64,000 nt of DNA from Microbispora sp. H13382 (GTDB lineage Bacteria; Actinomycetota; Actinomycetes; Streptosporangiales; Streptosporangiaceae): positions 728,351 through 792,350 of the forward strand of contig NZ_JABBXA010000002.1 of assembly GCF_014161445.1 (NCBI RefSeq). The letters are read 5' to 3'. The position numbers and the translations under genes were made by a program. Within the stretch, counting starts at the first letter, position 1; every line of letters begins with the position of its first letter. Of this stretch, positions 41,460 through 52,907 are shown piece by piece. Below the pieces are notes generated by a model. It was not told where the DNA came from, ran no database searches, and worked only from the letters and a program-made list of their open reading frames with translations.

Positions 41460-41666
41460 ATGAACTCGATTGACCTGTCCGGTGCCGCCTGGTGGAAGAG
41501 CAGCCGGAGCTCTAACAACTGCCAGTGCGTCGAAGTCGCCGTTCTCCCCGACGGCCATGTGGGTGTTCGCGACAGCAAGAACCAGGACGGTCCCGCCCTC
41601 GTCTTCACCTCCGCGGAATGGGACGCGTTCATCGGCGGCGTGAAGGACGGCGAGTTCGACCTTTAG
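41460..41666 (+). CDS. DUF397 protein
   Basis: The 68-residue protein has the family pattern LSGAAWWKSSRSSNNCQCVEVAVLP and GVRDSKNQDGPALVFTSAEWDAFI. It follows the XRE gene by 63 nt. DUF397 proteins are thought to act as antagonists or partners of the adjacent XRE regulator. An ATG at 41430 in the same frame is an alternative start; neither has an ideally placed Shine-Dalgarno. Confidence 0.9.
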   Translation: MNSIDLSGAAWWKSSRSSNNCQCVEVAVLPDGHVGVRDSKNQDGPALVFTSAEWDAFIGGVKDGEFDL

Positions 41667-41673
41667 TCCTCGG

Positions 41674-41701
41674 GCCTGGCCGGCCATCTCGGCGGCCAGG
41701 C
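41674..41701 (+). terminator. Terminator of the XRE/DUF397 operon
   Basis: Perfect 9-bp stem GCCTGGCCG/CGGCCAGGC with a 10-nt loop, 7 nt after the DUF397 stop. Confidence 0.8.
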
Positions 41702-41770
41702 TTGCCTTTCCCGGCGCTGCTCTCACGCGTAACGCGAAGGCGTTCGACCTCGTCGGGAGGGGCGGATACG

Positions 41771-41809
41771 CGCGTACGGCCCGCGCCGGGAAGGCGCGAG
41801 CCGTACGCG
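41771..41809 (-). terminator. Terminator of the catalase gene
   Basis: 17-nt arms (41771-41787 with 41793-41809) pair at 16 positions around a GGGAA loop, 12 nt after the catalase stop; probably works in both directions between the convergent operons. Confidence 0.85.
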
Positions 41810-41821
41810 AGGGGAAGGGGG

Positions 41822-43270
41822 TCAGGCGACGCCGAGCCCCTGGGCGACGCGCTGGCCGAGATCCTTGTGGACGTTGGTCCAGTACTCGACCACGCGCTTC
41901 TTCATGTCGGCGGTGACCTCGGGAGCCGAGGCGTGGCCGACGATGTTGCCCACCATGTGGTCGCGGTCGACGTCCGAGAGCACGTTCTCCCACAGCGCGC
42001 GCGGCTGGACGAAGTCGTCGTCGTCGCGGTGCCTGACATAGGCGCTCCGGACGATCTCACCGGCGATCTGGTAGTTCTCGCCCCGGTAGAGCGAGGGGTC
42101 GGCGGCCGGGCCGCCGAAGGAGTTCGGCGCGTACAGCGGGTCGCTCGGGCTGGCGAACGCCATCGCGCCGTCCTTGTTGTAGCTGTGGACGGGCGACTTG
42201 GGACGGTTCACCGGGAGCTGCAGGTAGTTGGCGCCGATGCGGTAGCGGTGGGTGTCCGGGTAGGAGAACAGCCGGCCCTGGAGCATCTTGTCCGGGGACG
42301 CGGCGATGCCCGGCACCAGGTTGGCGGGTTCGAAAGCGGCCTGCTCGATCTCCGCGAAGTAGTTCTCCGGGTTGCGGTTCAGCACGAACCGGCCGATCGT
42401 GATCTCCGGGTAGTCGGAGTGCGGCCAGACCTTGGTCAGGTCGAACGGGTTGAACCGGTAGTCCGCCGCGTCCTCGAACGGCATGATCTGGACGTTGACC
42501 TTCCACGCCGGGTGGTCGCCGTTCTTGATCGCCGTGTGGAGGTCGCGGATGTGGAAGTCCGGATCCTCCGCCGTCAGCGCCTTGGCCTCGGCGTCGGTGA
42601 AGTTCTCGATGCCCTGCTCGGTCTTGAAGTGGTACTTGACCCAGAACTTCTCGCCCGCGGCGTTGTACCAGAGGAAGGTGTGCGAGCCGAAGCCGTGCAT
42701 GTGCCGCCAGGTGCGCGGCGTGCCCCGGTCGGTCATGAGGAACGACACCTGGTGGGCCGACTCCGGCGACAGCGTCCAGAAGTCCCACTGCATGTTGTGG
42801 TCGTGCAGGTGGTTGTCGGCGCGGCGCTTCTGGGTGTGGATGAAGTCGGAGAACTTCGAGGGGTCGCGGATGAAGAAGATCGGTGTGTTGTTGCCGACGA
42901 GGTCGTAGTTGCCGTCCTCGGTGTAGAACTTGAGCGCGAAGCCGCGGGGGTCGCGCGCCGTGTCGGCGCTGCCCAGCTCGCCGGCCACCGTGGAGAACCG
43001 CAGGAGCAGCTCGGTCTCCCCGCCCTTCTGGAACAGCGTGGCCTTGGTGTACTGGCTGACGTCCTCGGTGATCTTCAGCACGCCGTACGCGCCGCCGCCC
43101 TTGGCGTGCACCACGCGCTCGGGGACCCGCTCCCGGTTGAAGTGGGCCATCTTCTGGATCAGGTAGTGGTCCTGCAGCAGCAGAGGGCCGTTGGGGCCGA
43201 CGGACAGCGAGAACTCGTCACTGGGGGCCGGGATCCCGGCGTCATCGGTGGTGATGGGCCTGTCGGTCAT
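41822..43270 (-). CDS. Monofunctional haem catalase (clade 3 type)
   Basis: The 482-residue enzyme decomposes hydrogen peroxide. Distal His55 (VVHAKGGGAYG), Asn127/128 in DLVGNNTP, and the haem-ligand Tyr337 in FSYPDTHRYRIG are present, and the length fits small-subunit catalases. ATG 43270 follows GGAGGA; an in-frame ATG at 43297 is less well placed. The Fur-family gene lies 110 bp upstream on the same strand, so it is probably peroxide-induced as in CatR/CatA pairs of Streptomyces. Confidence 0.96.
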   Translation of the reverse strand: MTDRPITTDDAGIPAPSDEFSLSVGPNGPLLLQDHYLIQKMAHFNRERVPERVVHAKGGGAYGVLKITEDVSQYTKATLFQKGGETELLLRFSTVAGELGSADTARDPRGFALKFYTEDGNYDLVGNNTPIFFIRDPSKFSDFIHTQKRRADNHLHDHNMQWDFWTLSPESAHQVSFLMTDRGTPRTWRHMHGFGSHTFLWYNAAGEKFWVKYHFKTEQGIENFTDAEAKALTAEDPDFHIRDLHTAIKNGDHPAWKVNVQIMPFEDAADYRFNPFDLTKVWPHSDYPEITIGRFVLNRNPENYFAEIEQAAFEPANLVPGIAASPDKMLQGRLFSYPDTHRYRIGANYLQLPVNRPKSPVHSYNKDGAMAFASPSDPLYAPNSFGGPAADPSLYRGENYQIAGEIVRSAYVRHRDDDDFVQPRALWENVLSDVDRDHMVGNIVGHASAPEVTADMKKRVVEYWTNVHKDLGQRVAQGLGVA

Positions 43271-43380
43271 GGGGCTGTCCTCCGGGGTCGCTTTCATCGG
43301 GGCCATTCGAGAACGGCCACTTCTGTTGCGGTCACTTCTGCTGCGGTCATTTCGGCAACGGAGAGCAGGGACACGAGAGC

Positions 43381-43824
43381 TCAGACGTGAGCGGAGTCGG
43401 GCCGGGCGTCGCCGGCCTCGGCCCGGCACGGCGGGCACAGACCCCAGTAGATGACATCCGCCTCGTCCACCAGGTAACCGGCGTCCGACGCCGGCTCCAG
43501 GCACGGCGCGTGCCCCACCGCGCAGTCGACGTCCCTGACTCGTCCGCATTGGCGGCAGACGAGGTGGTGGTGGTTGTCGCCCACCCGCGCCTCGTACCGC
43601 GTCGGGCTGCCCGCGGGCTCGATGCGGCGGAGCAGTCCGCCGCGCTGCAACGCGTTCAGCGAGTCGTAGACGGCTTGCAGGGACACCTGCCCGACGCGTG
43701 CGCACACACCGCGATGGATGGCGTCCACGTCGAGGTGGTCGCCGTCGCTCACGGTCTGCATGATCGCCAGCCGGGCGGCGGTCACCCGCAGTCCGGCCTC
43801 GCGAAGGCGCCCGGCAGCGTCCAC
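43381..43824 (-). CDS. Fur-family (PerR/CatR-like) peroxide-responsive regulator
   Basis: The 147-residue protein has a winged helix (LREAGLRVTAARLAIMQTVSDGDHLDVDAIHRGV, SLQAVYDSLNALQRGGLLRR) and a metal-binding domain with HHHLVCRQCGRV and a second CPPC pair, the structural zinc site. Its place before a catalase gene argues for PerR/CatR-type peroxide sensing, not iron uptake control. The GTG start at 43824 lies 7 nt after a -10-like TAGCGT with no Shine-Dalgarno, so a leaderless mRNA is likely; a longer reading would run through the operator. Confidence 0.9.
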   Translation of the reverse strand: MDAAGRLREAGLRVTAARLAIMQTVSDGDHLDVDAIHRGVCARVGQVSLQAVYDSLNALQRGGLLRRIEPAGSPTRYEARVGDNHHHLVCRQCGRVRDVDCAVGHAPCLEPASDAGYLVDEADVIYWGLCPPCRAEAGDARPDSAHV

Positions 43825-43831
43825 AGCCCCC

Positions 43832-43859
43832 ACGCTAGCAGCAAAGTTGAATGACTCAA
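43832..43859 (-). promoter_or_regulatory. Promoter and candidate Fur-type operator of the fur-catalase operon
   Basis: On the minus strand TTGAGT (43859-43854), a 16-nt spacer and TAGCGT (43837-43832) form a sigma-A-like promoter. The inverted repeat TTGAnTGAnTCAA (plus strand 43847-43859, one mismatch) covers the -35 and upstream spacer, as expected for autorepression. Confidence 0.65.
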
Positions 43860-43942
43860 GTAAAGGAAGTATCCCAGTTACTTGCCCCACGATCTCCCAT
43901 GGGTTCCCCGGATGTCGGCGGAAGATGGCATGCTCAGGTGCC

Positions 43943-45034
43943 GTGAGACGTCAGCCCCTCGCCCTGTCCCTGCTCGCACTCCTCGCGGCTCCCCTCCTCG
44001 TCGCGGGATGCAGCCCGGCCGAGAGCGAGCCCGTCCCCGAAGCGTCGCAACCGGAGACGGAGACCTCCACGCCATCTCCCAAACCGCCGCAGCGGCGGCC
44101 CTTCACCATCTCCTTCGCCGGCGACGTGCACTTCGAGGGGGTCCTGCGCAACCGGCTCAACGCCGACCCGCGTACGGCGCTCGGCCCGATCGCCGCCGTC
44201 CTGCGCAGGTCCAACCTCACGGCGCTCAACCTCGAGACGGCCATCACCACCGGCGGCACGCCCGCGCCGGGCAAGCAGTTCACCTTCCGGGCCCCGGCCA
44301 CGGCGTTCACCGCGCTCAAGGCCGCCGGGGTGGACGTCGTCACGATGGCCAACAACCACGGCATGGACTACATGGAGAGCGGCCTGGCCGACACGCTCAA
44401 GGCGATCAAGTCCTCGAAGTTCCCCGTCATCGGCATCGGCGCGAACGAGACCGAGGCATACCGGCCCTACCGCAGGACGGTCAACGGCAACCGGGTGTCG
44501 ATCATCGGCGCCACCCAGGTGCTCGACTCGCAGTTCATCCAGTCCTGGACGGCCGCCGGCGACAAGGGCGGGCTCGCCTCCGCCAAGAACGAGCCCCGCC
44601 TCGTCCGGGCCGTACGGCAGGCCCGCAAGAACTCCGACACCGTCATCGTGTTCCTGCACTGGGGCACGGAGCTGGTCAAGTGCCCGACACCGGTGCAGCG
44701 GAGCCTGGCGGACAAGCTCGTGGCCGCGGGGGCCGACGTGATCGTGGGCAGCCACGCGCACATCCTGCTGGGCGGCGGCTACTCCGGTCAGGCGTACGTG
44801 CAGTACGGCCTCGGCAACTTCGCCTTCTACAACTGGGGCCCGGACACCGGGGCGACCGGCGTGCTCACTTTGACGATCAACGGCAGGAAGGTGCTCAAGG
44901 ACCAGTGGACCCCTGCCCGGATCAACGGCGGTGTGCCGATTCCCGCGACGGGCGGCGCCAAGCAGCAGGCACTCGGCGCCTACCGCGCGCTGCGCGGCTG
45001 CACCGGTCTGTCGGCGGCGCCTGCCGACTCCTGA
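43943..45034 (+). CDS. CapA/PgsA-family lipoprotein (metallophosphatase fold)
   Basis: The 363-residue protein has a lipoprotein signal peptide with lipobox LVAGC (Cys23), a Pro/Glu/Ser-rich linker, then the CapA domain: FAGDVHF, NLETAIT, MANNHGMDY, HWGTEL and GSHAHILLGG, the metal-ligand set of calcineurin-like phosphatases. CapA/PgsA relatives take part in poly-gamma-glutamate synthesis, but lone actinobacterial copies have no assigned role; no pgsB/C genes adjoin. GTG 43943 is chosen; an ATG at 43925 would add six residues. It is divergent from the Fur gene. Confidence 0.87.
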   Translation: MRRQPLALSLLALLAAPLLVAGCSPAESEPVPEASQPETETSTPSPKPPQRRPFTISFAGDVHFEGVLRNRLNADPRTALGPIAAVLRRSNLTALNLETAITTGGTPAPGKQFTFRAPATAFTALKAAGVDVVTMANNHGMDYMESGLADTLKAIKSSKFPVIGIGANETEAYRPYRRTVNGNRVSIIGATQVLDSQFIQSWTAAGDKGGLASAKNEPRLVRAVRQARKNSDTVIVFLHWGTELVKCPTPVQRSLADKLVAAGADVIVGSHAHILLGGGYSGQAYVQYGLGNFAFYNWGPDTGATGVLTLTINGRKVLKDQWTPARINGGVPIPATGGAKQQALGAYRALRGCTGLSAAPADS

Positions 45035-45165
45035 CGGCTGAGTCACCGGATTCTTGCCGCATTTCAGACGACTGGCCGATTAGCGCTGACCGTCGCGCGT
45101 GAAACAGGCAAGATGGGTGGGTGTCCAGCCGGTTCGTGAGGGAAGCAGGCGGTCCCGCCGTCGCC

Positions 45166-45210
45166 GTCGAGCACTGTGTCGTCGAGCACCGTGTCGTCGA
45201 GCACTGTGAC
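45166..45210 (+). repeat. 15-nt tandem repeat ahead of the TetR gene
   Basis: Three near-identical units GTCGAGCACYGTGTC (45166-45180, 45181-45195, 45196-45210). In the upstream-extended frame they encode VEHCV-type repeats. Confidence 0.8.
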
Positions 45211-45246
45211 GTCGTCGAGCAACGGAGCCGTGAGGGTGGTGAGGGG

Positions 45247-45897
45247 ATGTCGCCGCGCTCGTCGCATCCCGATGAGCCGCTGCGGCGGCGTCCTTCGCAG
45301 CGTCGCAGTGCCCGCAGAGTGGAGCGGATGCTCGACGCCTGCGCCGAGTTGCTCGACGAGGGCGGGTACGACGCGCTGACGACCACCAGGGTGGCCGAGC
45401 GGGCCGGGGTGGCCATCGGTTCGGTCTACCAGTTCTTCCCCGACAAGCGGGCGCTCAGCCAGGCCCTGACCCGGCGCAACGTCGAGTCGTTCGTGGCGCG
45501 GGTCGGGCGCCGGTTCATGGTCGAGGACTACGCCGGCTGGTGGGAGGCCGTCGACGCCGTCATCGACGAGTACGTCGAGATGCACCGCAGCGTGCCCGGA
45601 TTCCGCTCGCTGCACTTCGGCGAGGTCTTCGATCTCGGCCTCCTCGACTCCGTGGCCGACAACAACACCGTGATCGCCGGGCGGCTCCGCGCGCTTCTCC
45701 TCGCCGAATTCGGACTGGCGGACAGTGAAGAATTGGACCGTGCCATTCCCGTCGCCGTGGAGGCAGGGGACGCGGTGCTGAAGCTCGCCTTCCGGCACGA
45801 CCCGAACGGCGACCCGGGAATCGTGGCCGAAGCCAAGCAACTGGTCCGCGGATACCTGTCCCGCCAGCTCGCCTCCGCCGTCTCGCGACGCGGGTGA
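45247..45897 (+). CDS. TetR-family transcriptional regulator
   Basis: The 216-residue protein has the TetR HTH (RRVERMLDACAELLDEGGYDALTTTRVAERAGVAIGSVYQFFPDKRAL, about 23-70) and a helical ligand domain. The target and ligand are unknown. The ATG at 45247 gives normal family length. A GTG at 45121, 6 nt after a -10-like CAAGAT, would add 42 residues that read through the 15-nt repeats; I cannot exclude it. Confidence 0.85.
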   Translation: MSPRSSHPDEPLRRRPSQRRSARRVERMLDACAELLDEGGYDALTTTRVAERAGVAIGSVYQFFPDKRALSQALTRRNVESFVARVGRRFMVEDYAGWWEAVDAVIDEYVEMHRSVPGFRSLHFGEVFDLGLLDSVADNNTVIAGRLRALLLAEFGLADSEELDRAIPVAVEAGDAVLKLAFRHDPNGDPGIVAEAKQLVRGYLSRQLASAVSRRG

Positions 45898-45934
45898 CGC
45901 CACGCGCGGGCGCGGCGCCGTCCGGCTCGGGGAC

Positions 45935-46330
45935 TCAGTCGCGGGAATGGCGCGGCTCGGCCGGTGCCTGGGGGCCGGGTACGCCGCGGGGGACGTCGAT
46001 CGAGGGCCACAGTCCCGGCGAGCCGCCCTGCACGTAGGCGGTGTTCTGCCACGACCTGGTGTGGGTGCGCGGCGGTATCGTCAGCTCCCGCTGGTCGTCC
46101 TCGTCCGTCTGGCTCGGCTGCCCCTTCTCCGTCTTGTCGGTACGGCACCCCAGCGCCGCCGCGGGCTCCATCCTGAGTTCCATCATCTGCAGCTTGGCCT
46201 GCAGCCGGGCCAGCTCGGCGCGGGCATGGTCGAGCGCCTCGTACTGCGCCGTGACGAAGCCGGCGAAACCCGGAACCACGGCGGCGAGCACCGTTGTGGA
46301 GGCGAGAGTCAGTATCACCCGCTTGGACAT
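45935..46330 (-). CDS. Exported or membrane-anchored coiled-coil protein, unknown function
   Basis: The 131-residue protein has an N-terminal hydrophobic helix (KRVILTLASTTVLAAVVPGFAGFV) that may be a signal anchor, a short coiled coil (ALDHARAELARLQAKLQMMELRME, about 32-55) and a polar, probably disordered C-terminus. ATG 46330 has GAGGAG 9 nt upstream. No family recognised. Confidence 0.65.
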   Translation of the reverse strand: MSKRVILTLASTTVLAAVVPGFAGFVTAQYEALDHARAELARLQAKLQMMELRMEPAAALGCRTDKTEKGQPSQTDEDDQRELTIPPRTHTRSWQNTAYVQGGSPGLWPSIDVPRGVPGPQAPAEPRHSRD

Positions 46331-46480
46331 GCTGTAGCGCTCCTCGCCGAGCTTCGATTGGCACAGGCAGGGTGCGATATGCCCGACTATCTGCCGAGAA
46401 AAGCGCATAGTAGCCAAACGTGTACTAATTGTTGCTTCGGCAATGCCTGATGTTGCCCTGCGAAAACAGGCCGGGATCGG

Positions 46481-46486
46481 TAGCCT
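46481..46486 (+). promoter_or_regulatory. Candidate -10 element before the TPR-like gene
   Basis: TAGCCT, 7 nt before GTG 46494, no Shine-Dalgarno in between. Confidence 0.4.
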
Positions 46487-46493
46487 CGGCACT

Positions 46494-47033
46494 GTGGCAC
46501 ATGTGACAAATGAGCAGGTGGATCGACTGCTCGAACAGGCCCTGCTGCTCGATGACCACGGTGCCCTCGCCCGCCGCCTCGACGCGCTGGCCCAGGGGTA
46601 CGAGTCCGGAGAGATGTCGAGGGCGGCGATCCTCGTGCTCGCCGCGGAGGAGTGGCGCCAGGCCGGTCAGCCCGCCACCGCCCTCGACCGCTACCAGAGC
46701 GCCATGGAGGACGGCGGGGAGGTGCCGGTGGACCCGCGTGCCGGGATCGCCGACACGCTGTTCGAGCTCGACCGGCCGGAGGAGGCCAGAGCCGTCATCG
46801 CCGTGATCCGGGCGGGTGGCTGTAGCCCGGCCACCGCGCTGACCGTGGCCGAGACGCTCGTGGCGTACGGCGACCTCGACGCGGCGCACGAGTGGGCCAC
46901 CGACGGGATCCGGGCCTGTGGGGGCGCGGGATCGGGCATTCGCGACTCCCTGCTGCGCACCCGCTACCGCATCCGGGTCGACCTCGGCCTGCCCGAGGAC
47001 GACCTCGACGCCCTCCTCGACGTCTCCCGCTGA
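46494..47033 (+). CDS. Tetratricopeptide-like helical-repeat protein
   Basis: The 179-residue soluble protein is a chain of helical pairs resembling degenerate TPRs (AAILVLAAEEWRQAGQPATALDRYQSAMEDGG, AGIADTLFELDRPEEARAVIAVI, ALTVAETLVAYGDLDAAHEWATDGI). Such proteins are protein-binding scaffolds; no partner is evident. GTG 46494 is preferred as a likely leaderless start; an upstream ATG at 46443 is in frame. A terminator hairpin follows at 47055. Confidence 0.75.
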   Translation: MAHVTNEQVDRLLEQALLLDDHGALARRLDALAQGYESGEMSRAAILVLAAEEWRQAGQPATALDRYQSAMEDGGEVPVDPRAGIADTLFELDRPEEARAVIAVIRAGGCSPATALTVAETLVAYGDLDAAHEWATDGIRACGGAGSGIRDSLLRTRYRIRVDLGLPEDDLDALLDVSR

Positions 47034-47054
47034 GCCCCTCGGCACCATGCGAAA

Positions 47055-47077
47055 AGGGGCCGTGAACCACGGCCCCT
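47055..47077 (+). terminator. Terminator hairpin of the TPR-like gene
   Basis: Perfect 10-bp stem AGGGGCCGTG/CACGGCCCCT with a 3-nt loop, 22 nt after the stop. The remaining gap to 47309 shows only a 12-nt direct repeat TCTCGCTGTCTT (47082-47093, 47106-47117). Confidence 0.85.
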
Positions 47078-47309
47078 CGAGTCTCGCTGTCTTGGCTGTC
47101 TTGGGTCTCGCTGTCTTCGGCATTCCGGCGGGTCGGTGCCGGGTGGGAGCCGCGTGGGGGCGGGGCGGCGCGGCTCAGCGCGGCCGGTGTGCGCCCCTCC
47201 GGCAGGTGCTCGTCTCCCGTCCCGGCGAACTCGTTCCTCGTACGGCCCGGCCGTCGAACCCGGGCCGCCGGCCGCCGTCTTCGCACGCCCGTCCGGGACG
47301 TACGGCGGG

Positions 47310-48581
47310 TTAGGGCAGGAGCTTCTTGCCGGTCGCGGCGGCCAGGTCGGTCACCGCGCGTGTGCCCGTCGCCTTGGTGAGGGCGGCCGGTGCGGTGATG
47401 TCGCCGTTCTGCCGGGCCGCGGCCGCCTTGGGGTACTCGCGCGGCTGCATCCGCGGTACGTGCCGGCCGTCCGCCGCGTCGGGCCGCACGACCGGAGCGG
47501 TCCCCTGCGCGCCGTCGTGCCGTTGCCGCCTGTCCTTGGCGCCCTTCTTGCGCTCGCCCTCCGGCAGGGAGGCGTTGCGCGTGCCGGCCACCGGCCGGCC
47601 GGTCTGACCCGCCTGGTTCGCGGCCTGCGCCGGCGGTACGAGCCCTGGCTTGTGGGGATGGTGTGCCTTGCGGTGGCGGCGGTCCCGCGCCGGGAAGGTC
47701 TGCGTGCTCTGCTCCTGGCCCGAGGCGGCGCTCTGCGAACTGTTGCTGGTGGAGACGCCCTCGGGCGCCGGAGCGCCCTGCGTGCCCTGGTTCTGCGCTC
47801 CTGGCTTCTGCGCTCCCGGCTTACGTGCCTCCGGCCTGTGCGGCGAGGTGTTCTGCGCACCCGGGTTCTGCGCCCCCTGGTTCTGCGCCCCCTGGTTCTG
47901 CGCCCCCGGGTTCTGCGGCAGCGTGCCGCGGGCCGAGTCGCCGCGGGACGCGGCGCCCGCCGGGTCGCCCTCCGGCTTCGGATGCCGGTGGCCCTTCTTC
48001 GGATGCCCCTGCGTGACGGGGTGCTCCCGCTCGTGGGCGGCCGGCGCGGTCCGCAGCGCCTGGGGCGCGCAGGCGTTCGCGGCGCTCGGCCTGGCCGGTG
48101 CGACGGCGAGGAGGGGCACGGTGCTCCTGGCCGGGAACAGGGTCTTGGCGTCCGCAGCGGGGACGGCAGGCGCGGCCTTGGCCGCCGCGGGGGCCGCGCC
48201 GGTCATCGCACCCGGCAGCATACGGGGACCCGGCACGGCCGGCAGGGTACGAGGGCCGGGCACGGCCGGCAGCGCCGCCGGGACGGGCCGCGTGGTCGTC
48301 GCGGGACCGGTAGGCAGGGAGTTGCGCCCCTGACCGGCGGCCGCTCCGGCAGCGTCGGCGATGCTCAGCACGCCGGCCGCCGGAGCGAGGGAGGTCAGCC
48401 CGCCCGTGACGTCACGGCCTGGGACGTCGCGGCCAGTGACGTCGCGGCTTTGAGTCCGGCAGGCGTCGGCCAGCGCGCCGTCCTTCGCCATCGCCGCGCC
48501 CCCGGTCAGCCAGCTCACTCCGGCCGTGACCGCCGCAAGCGCGACGCACCGCCCTCGAATACTTCGTGATGTCCTGGACAT
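47310..48581 (-). CDS. Large secreted low-complexity protein, unknown function
   Basis: The 423-residue protein has a signal peptide (cleavage after AMA, about residue 32) and is otherwise Pro/Ala/Gly/Gln/His-rich with several repeat families: RDVTGRDVPGRDVTG, LPAVPGPR (two copies) and six NPGAQ/NQGAQ-type pentapeptides. Basic patches (KKGHRHPKPE, RRHRKAHHPHK) alternate with neutral linkers, suggesting an intrinsically disordered, wall-associated protein. AGGGGG precedes ATG 48581. No domain recognised. Confidence 0.65.
   Translation of the reverse strand: MSRTSRSIRGRCVALAAVTAGVSWLTGGAAMAKDGALADACRTQSRDVTGRDVPGRDVTGGLTSLAPAAGVLSIADAAGAAAGQGRNSLPTGPATTTRPVPAALPAVPGPRTLPAVPGPRMLPGAMTGAAPAAAKAAPAVPAADAKTLFPARSTVPLLAVAPARPSAANACAPQALRTAPAAHEREHPVTQGHPKKGHRHPKPEGDPAGAASRGDSARGTLPQNPGAQNQGAQNQGAQNPGAQNTSPHRPEARKPGAQKPGAQNQGTQGAPAPEGVSTSNSSQSAASGQEQSTQTFPARDRRHRKAHHPHKPGLVPPAQAANQAGQTGRPVAGTRNASLPEGERKKGAKDRRQRHDGAQGTAPVVRPDAADGRHVPRMQPREYPKAAAARQNGDITAPAALTKATGTRAVTDLAAATGKKLLP
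47791..47910 (-). repeat. 15-nt repeats encoding NQGAQ/NPGAQ pentapeptides
   Basis: Units beginning TTCTGCGC on the plus strand: two at 47791-47820 and four perfect-length units at 47851-47910. The number of units may vary between strains. Confidence 0.85.
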
Positions 48582-48678
48582 CCACGTCCCCCTGATCGCG
48601 TACGGTAGTCCGACGAACGCCGAACGTAGCAGCGAGGGAGAAGGGCGGGGCGCGCTTGCCCCAATGGTGGGGAAGACC

Positions 48679-51270
<2,592 letters not shown>

Positions 51271-51293
51271 ATGTGAATGCCTCGATTCGCCGG

Positions 51294-51641
51294 TCAGGCA
51301 GGTGGCAGTTCGTAGCGGACCAGTGCCCGCAACATCGTGAGCTCACCCCTGAGCCGGGTGACCTCCTCGCGCAGGCGCATGTTCTCGGTTTCGAGTTCGA
51401 GGATGCGCTTGATGCCGGCGAGGTTGATGCCGTGCTCCTGGGAGAGCCGCTGGACCTCGCGCAGGAGCACGATGTCCCTTGTCGAGTACAGCCGCCCCCG
51501 CCCGGCCGTACGACCGGGGCTGACGAGCCCGAGCCGGTCGTACTGGCGGAGCGTCTGCGGGTGCAGCCCGGACAGCTGGGCGGCTACGGAGATCACATAA
51601 ACAGGTGTGTCGTCGGAGATGTCGAAAAACCTGGCATCCAT
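51294..51641 (-). CDS. hspR: Heat-shock repressor HspR (MerR family)
   Basis: The 115-residue protein has a MerR-type HTH ([38 protein letters not shown], about 15-52) and a C-terminal coiled coil ([21 protein letters not shown]). HspR binds HAIR sequences with DnaK as co-repressor; two such sites lie before dnaK. It follows dnaJ with a 4-nt gap, so repressor and chaperones are made from one transcript, giving feedback. Confidence 0.96.
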   Translation of the reverse strand: MDARFFDISDDTPVYVISVAAQLSGLHPQTLRQYDRLGLVSPGRTAGRGRLYSTRDIVLLREVQRLSQEHGINLAGIKRILELETENMRLREEVTRLRGELTMLRALVRYELPPA

Positions 51642-51645
51642 CGGC

Positions 51646-52824
51646 TCACTCGCTTCTGGCCTGCTTGATGAGCTCTTCGCGAAGGTCCGGGCCCTCCGTG
51701 GCGTTCCTGAACTCCTCGAGGGCCGCGCGAGCCTTGTCGTCGAGGTTCTGGGGCACCGCGACCTGCACGGTGACCAGCAGGTCGCCCTTCGTGCCGTCCT
51801 TGCGGGAGGCCCCCCTGCCGCGCACGCGGAACGTCCGCCCGTTGGGCGTCCCCTCGGGAATGCGCAGGGTCACCGGCATCCCCCGGAGGGTCGGCACCTT
51901 GATCTCGGCGCCGAGCGCGGCCTCGGGGAAGGTGACGGGGACCGTGACGGTCAGGTTCTCCCCGCTGCGCCCGAACACGGGGTGCGGCTTGACGTGGACC
52001 AGCACGTAGAGGTCGCCGGCCGGGCCGCCGTTCTCACCGGGCGCGCCCTTGCCCTTGATCCTGATGCGCTGGCCGTCGCCGACCCCGGCCGGGATGCGGG
52101 CCTGAATCGTACGGGTGCTCTTGCCGCGCCCGCTGCCGTCGCAGACGGGGCAGGGGTCGTCGACGACCAGGCCCCGGCCGCGGCAGTCGCGGCACGGCTC
52201 GGAGAAGGCGAAGTTGCCGAGGTTGCGGCTGGCCGCCCCGGTTCCCTCGCAGGTCGGGCAGACCCGTGGCGTGGTGCCCGCCTTCGCCCCCGTGCCGCCA
52301 CAGGCGGTGCAGGCGGCCGAACTGGTGAGCCGGAGTGACACGGTCGTGCCGTCGACCGCCTCGCCGAAGGCGAGCGTCACCTCCGATTCGACGTCCTGGC
52401 CGCGCCGGGGCCGGGCATTGGTCGTGCGCGTGCCCGTGCCCGCGCCGCCCCGGTTGAACAGCCCCCCGAACAGGTCCCCGATCCGCTCGCCCGACCCCGA
52501 GCCGCCGAACAGGTCGCCGAGGTCGAAGTTGAAGCCGCCCCCGGCACCGCGCGGTCCGCCCGCCCCCGCGAAGCCGCCCACACCCGATCCGAACAGGGTG
52601 CGCGCCTCGTCGTACTCCTTACGCCGCTTGACGTCGGACAGCACGTCGTACGCCTCGGAGACCGCCTTGAACTTCTCCTCGGCCTCCTTGTTCCCCGGGT
52701 TGGCGTCGGGGTGGTACTGCCGGGCGAGCTTGCGGTACGCCTTCTTGATCTCCTCGGCGCTCGCGGTCTTGGGCACACCAAGGACGGCGTAGTAGTCCTT
52801 TTCCAAGTAGTCCTTGGTGCTCAT
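51646..52824 (-). CDS. dnaJ: Co-chaperone DnaJ
   Basis: The 392-residue protein has the J domain with HPD (38-40), a Gly/Phe-rich linker, four CxxCxGxG zinc motifs ([32 protein letters not shown]) and the C-terminal substrate domains. It stimulates DnaK ATP hydrolysis. It is separated from grpE by a 126-bp gap with a strong hairpin, unlike the other joins in this operon. Confidence 0.97.
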   Translation of the reverse strand: MSTKDYLEKDYYAVLGVPKTASAEEIKKAYRKLARQYHPDANPGNKEAEEKFKAVSEAYDVLSDVKRRKEYDEARTLFGSGVGGFAGAGGPRGAGGGFNFDLGDLFGGSGSGERIGDLFGGLFNRGGAGTGTRTTNARPRRGQDVESEVTLAFGEAVDGTTVSLRLTSSAACTACGGTGAKAGTTPRVCPTCEGTGAASRNLGNFAFSEPCRDCRGRGLVVDDPCPVCDGSGRGKSTRTIQARIPAGVGDGQRIRIKGKGAPGENGGPAGDLYVLVHVKPHPVFGRSGENLTVTVPVTFPEAALGAEIKVPTLRGMPVTLRIPEGTPNGRTFRVRGRGASRKDGTKGDLLVTVQVAVPQNLDDKARAALEEFRNATEGPDLREELIKQARSE

Positions 52825-52907
52825 CTATCGCTTCCTTCGCACGAAAGGGGGAGTCAATCAGTGGTCCCGCGGGCGATCCCGCGGCTGTCGTCGCGGGTGC
52901 CCTCGCG

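Noticed and set aside
40539..41666. Toxin-antitoxin module
   Set aside because: The pair is an XRE-DUF5753 regulator plus DUF397, a known regulatory arrangement in actinomycetes without evidence of toxicity.
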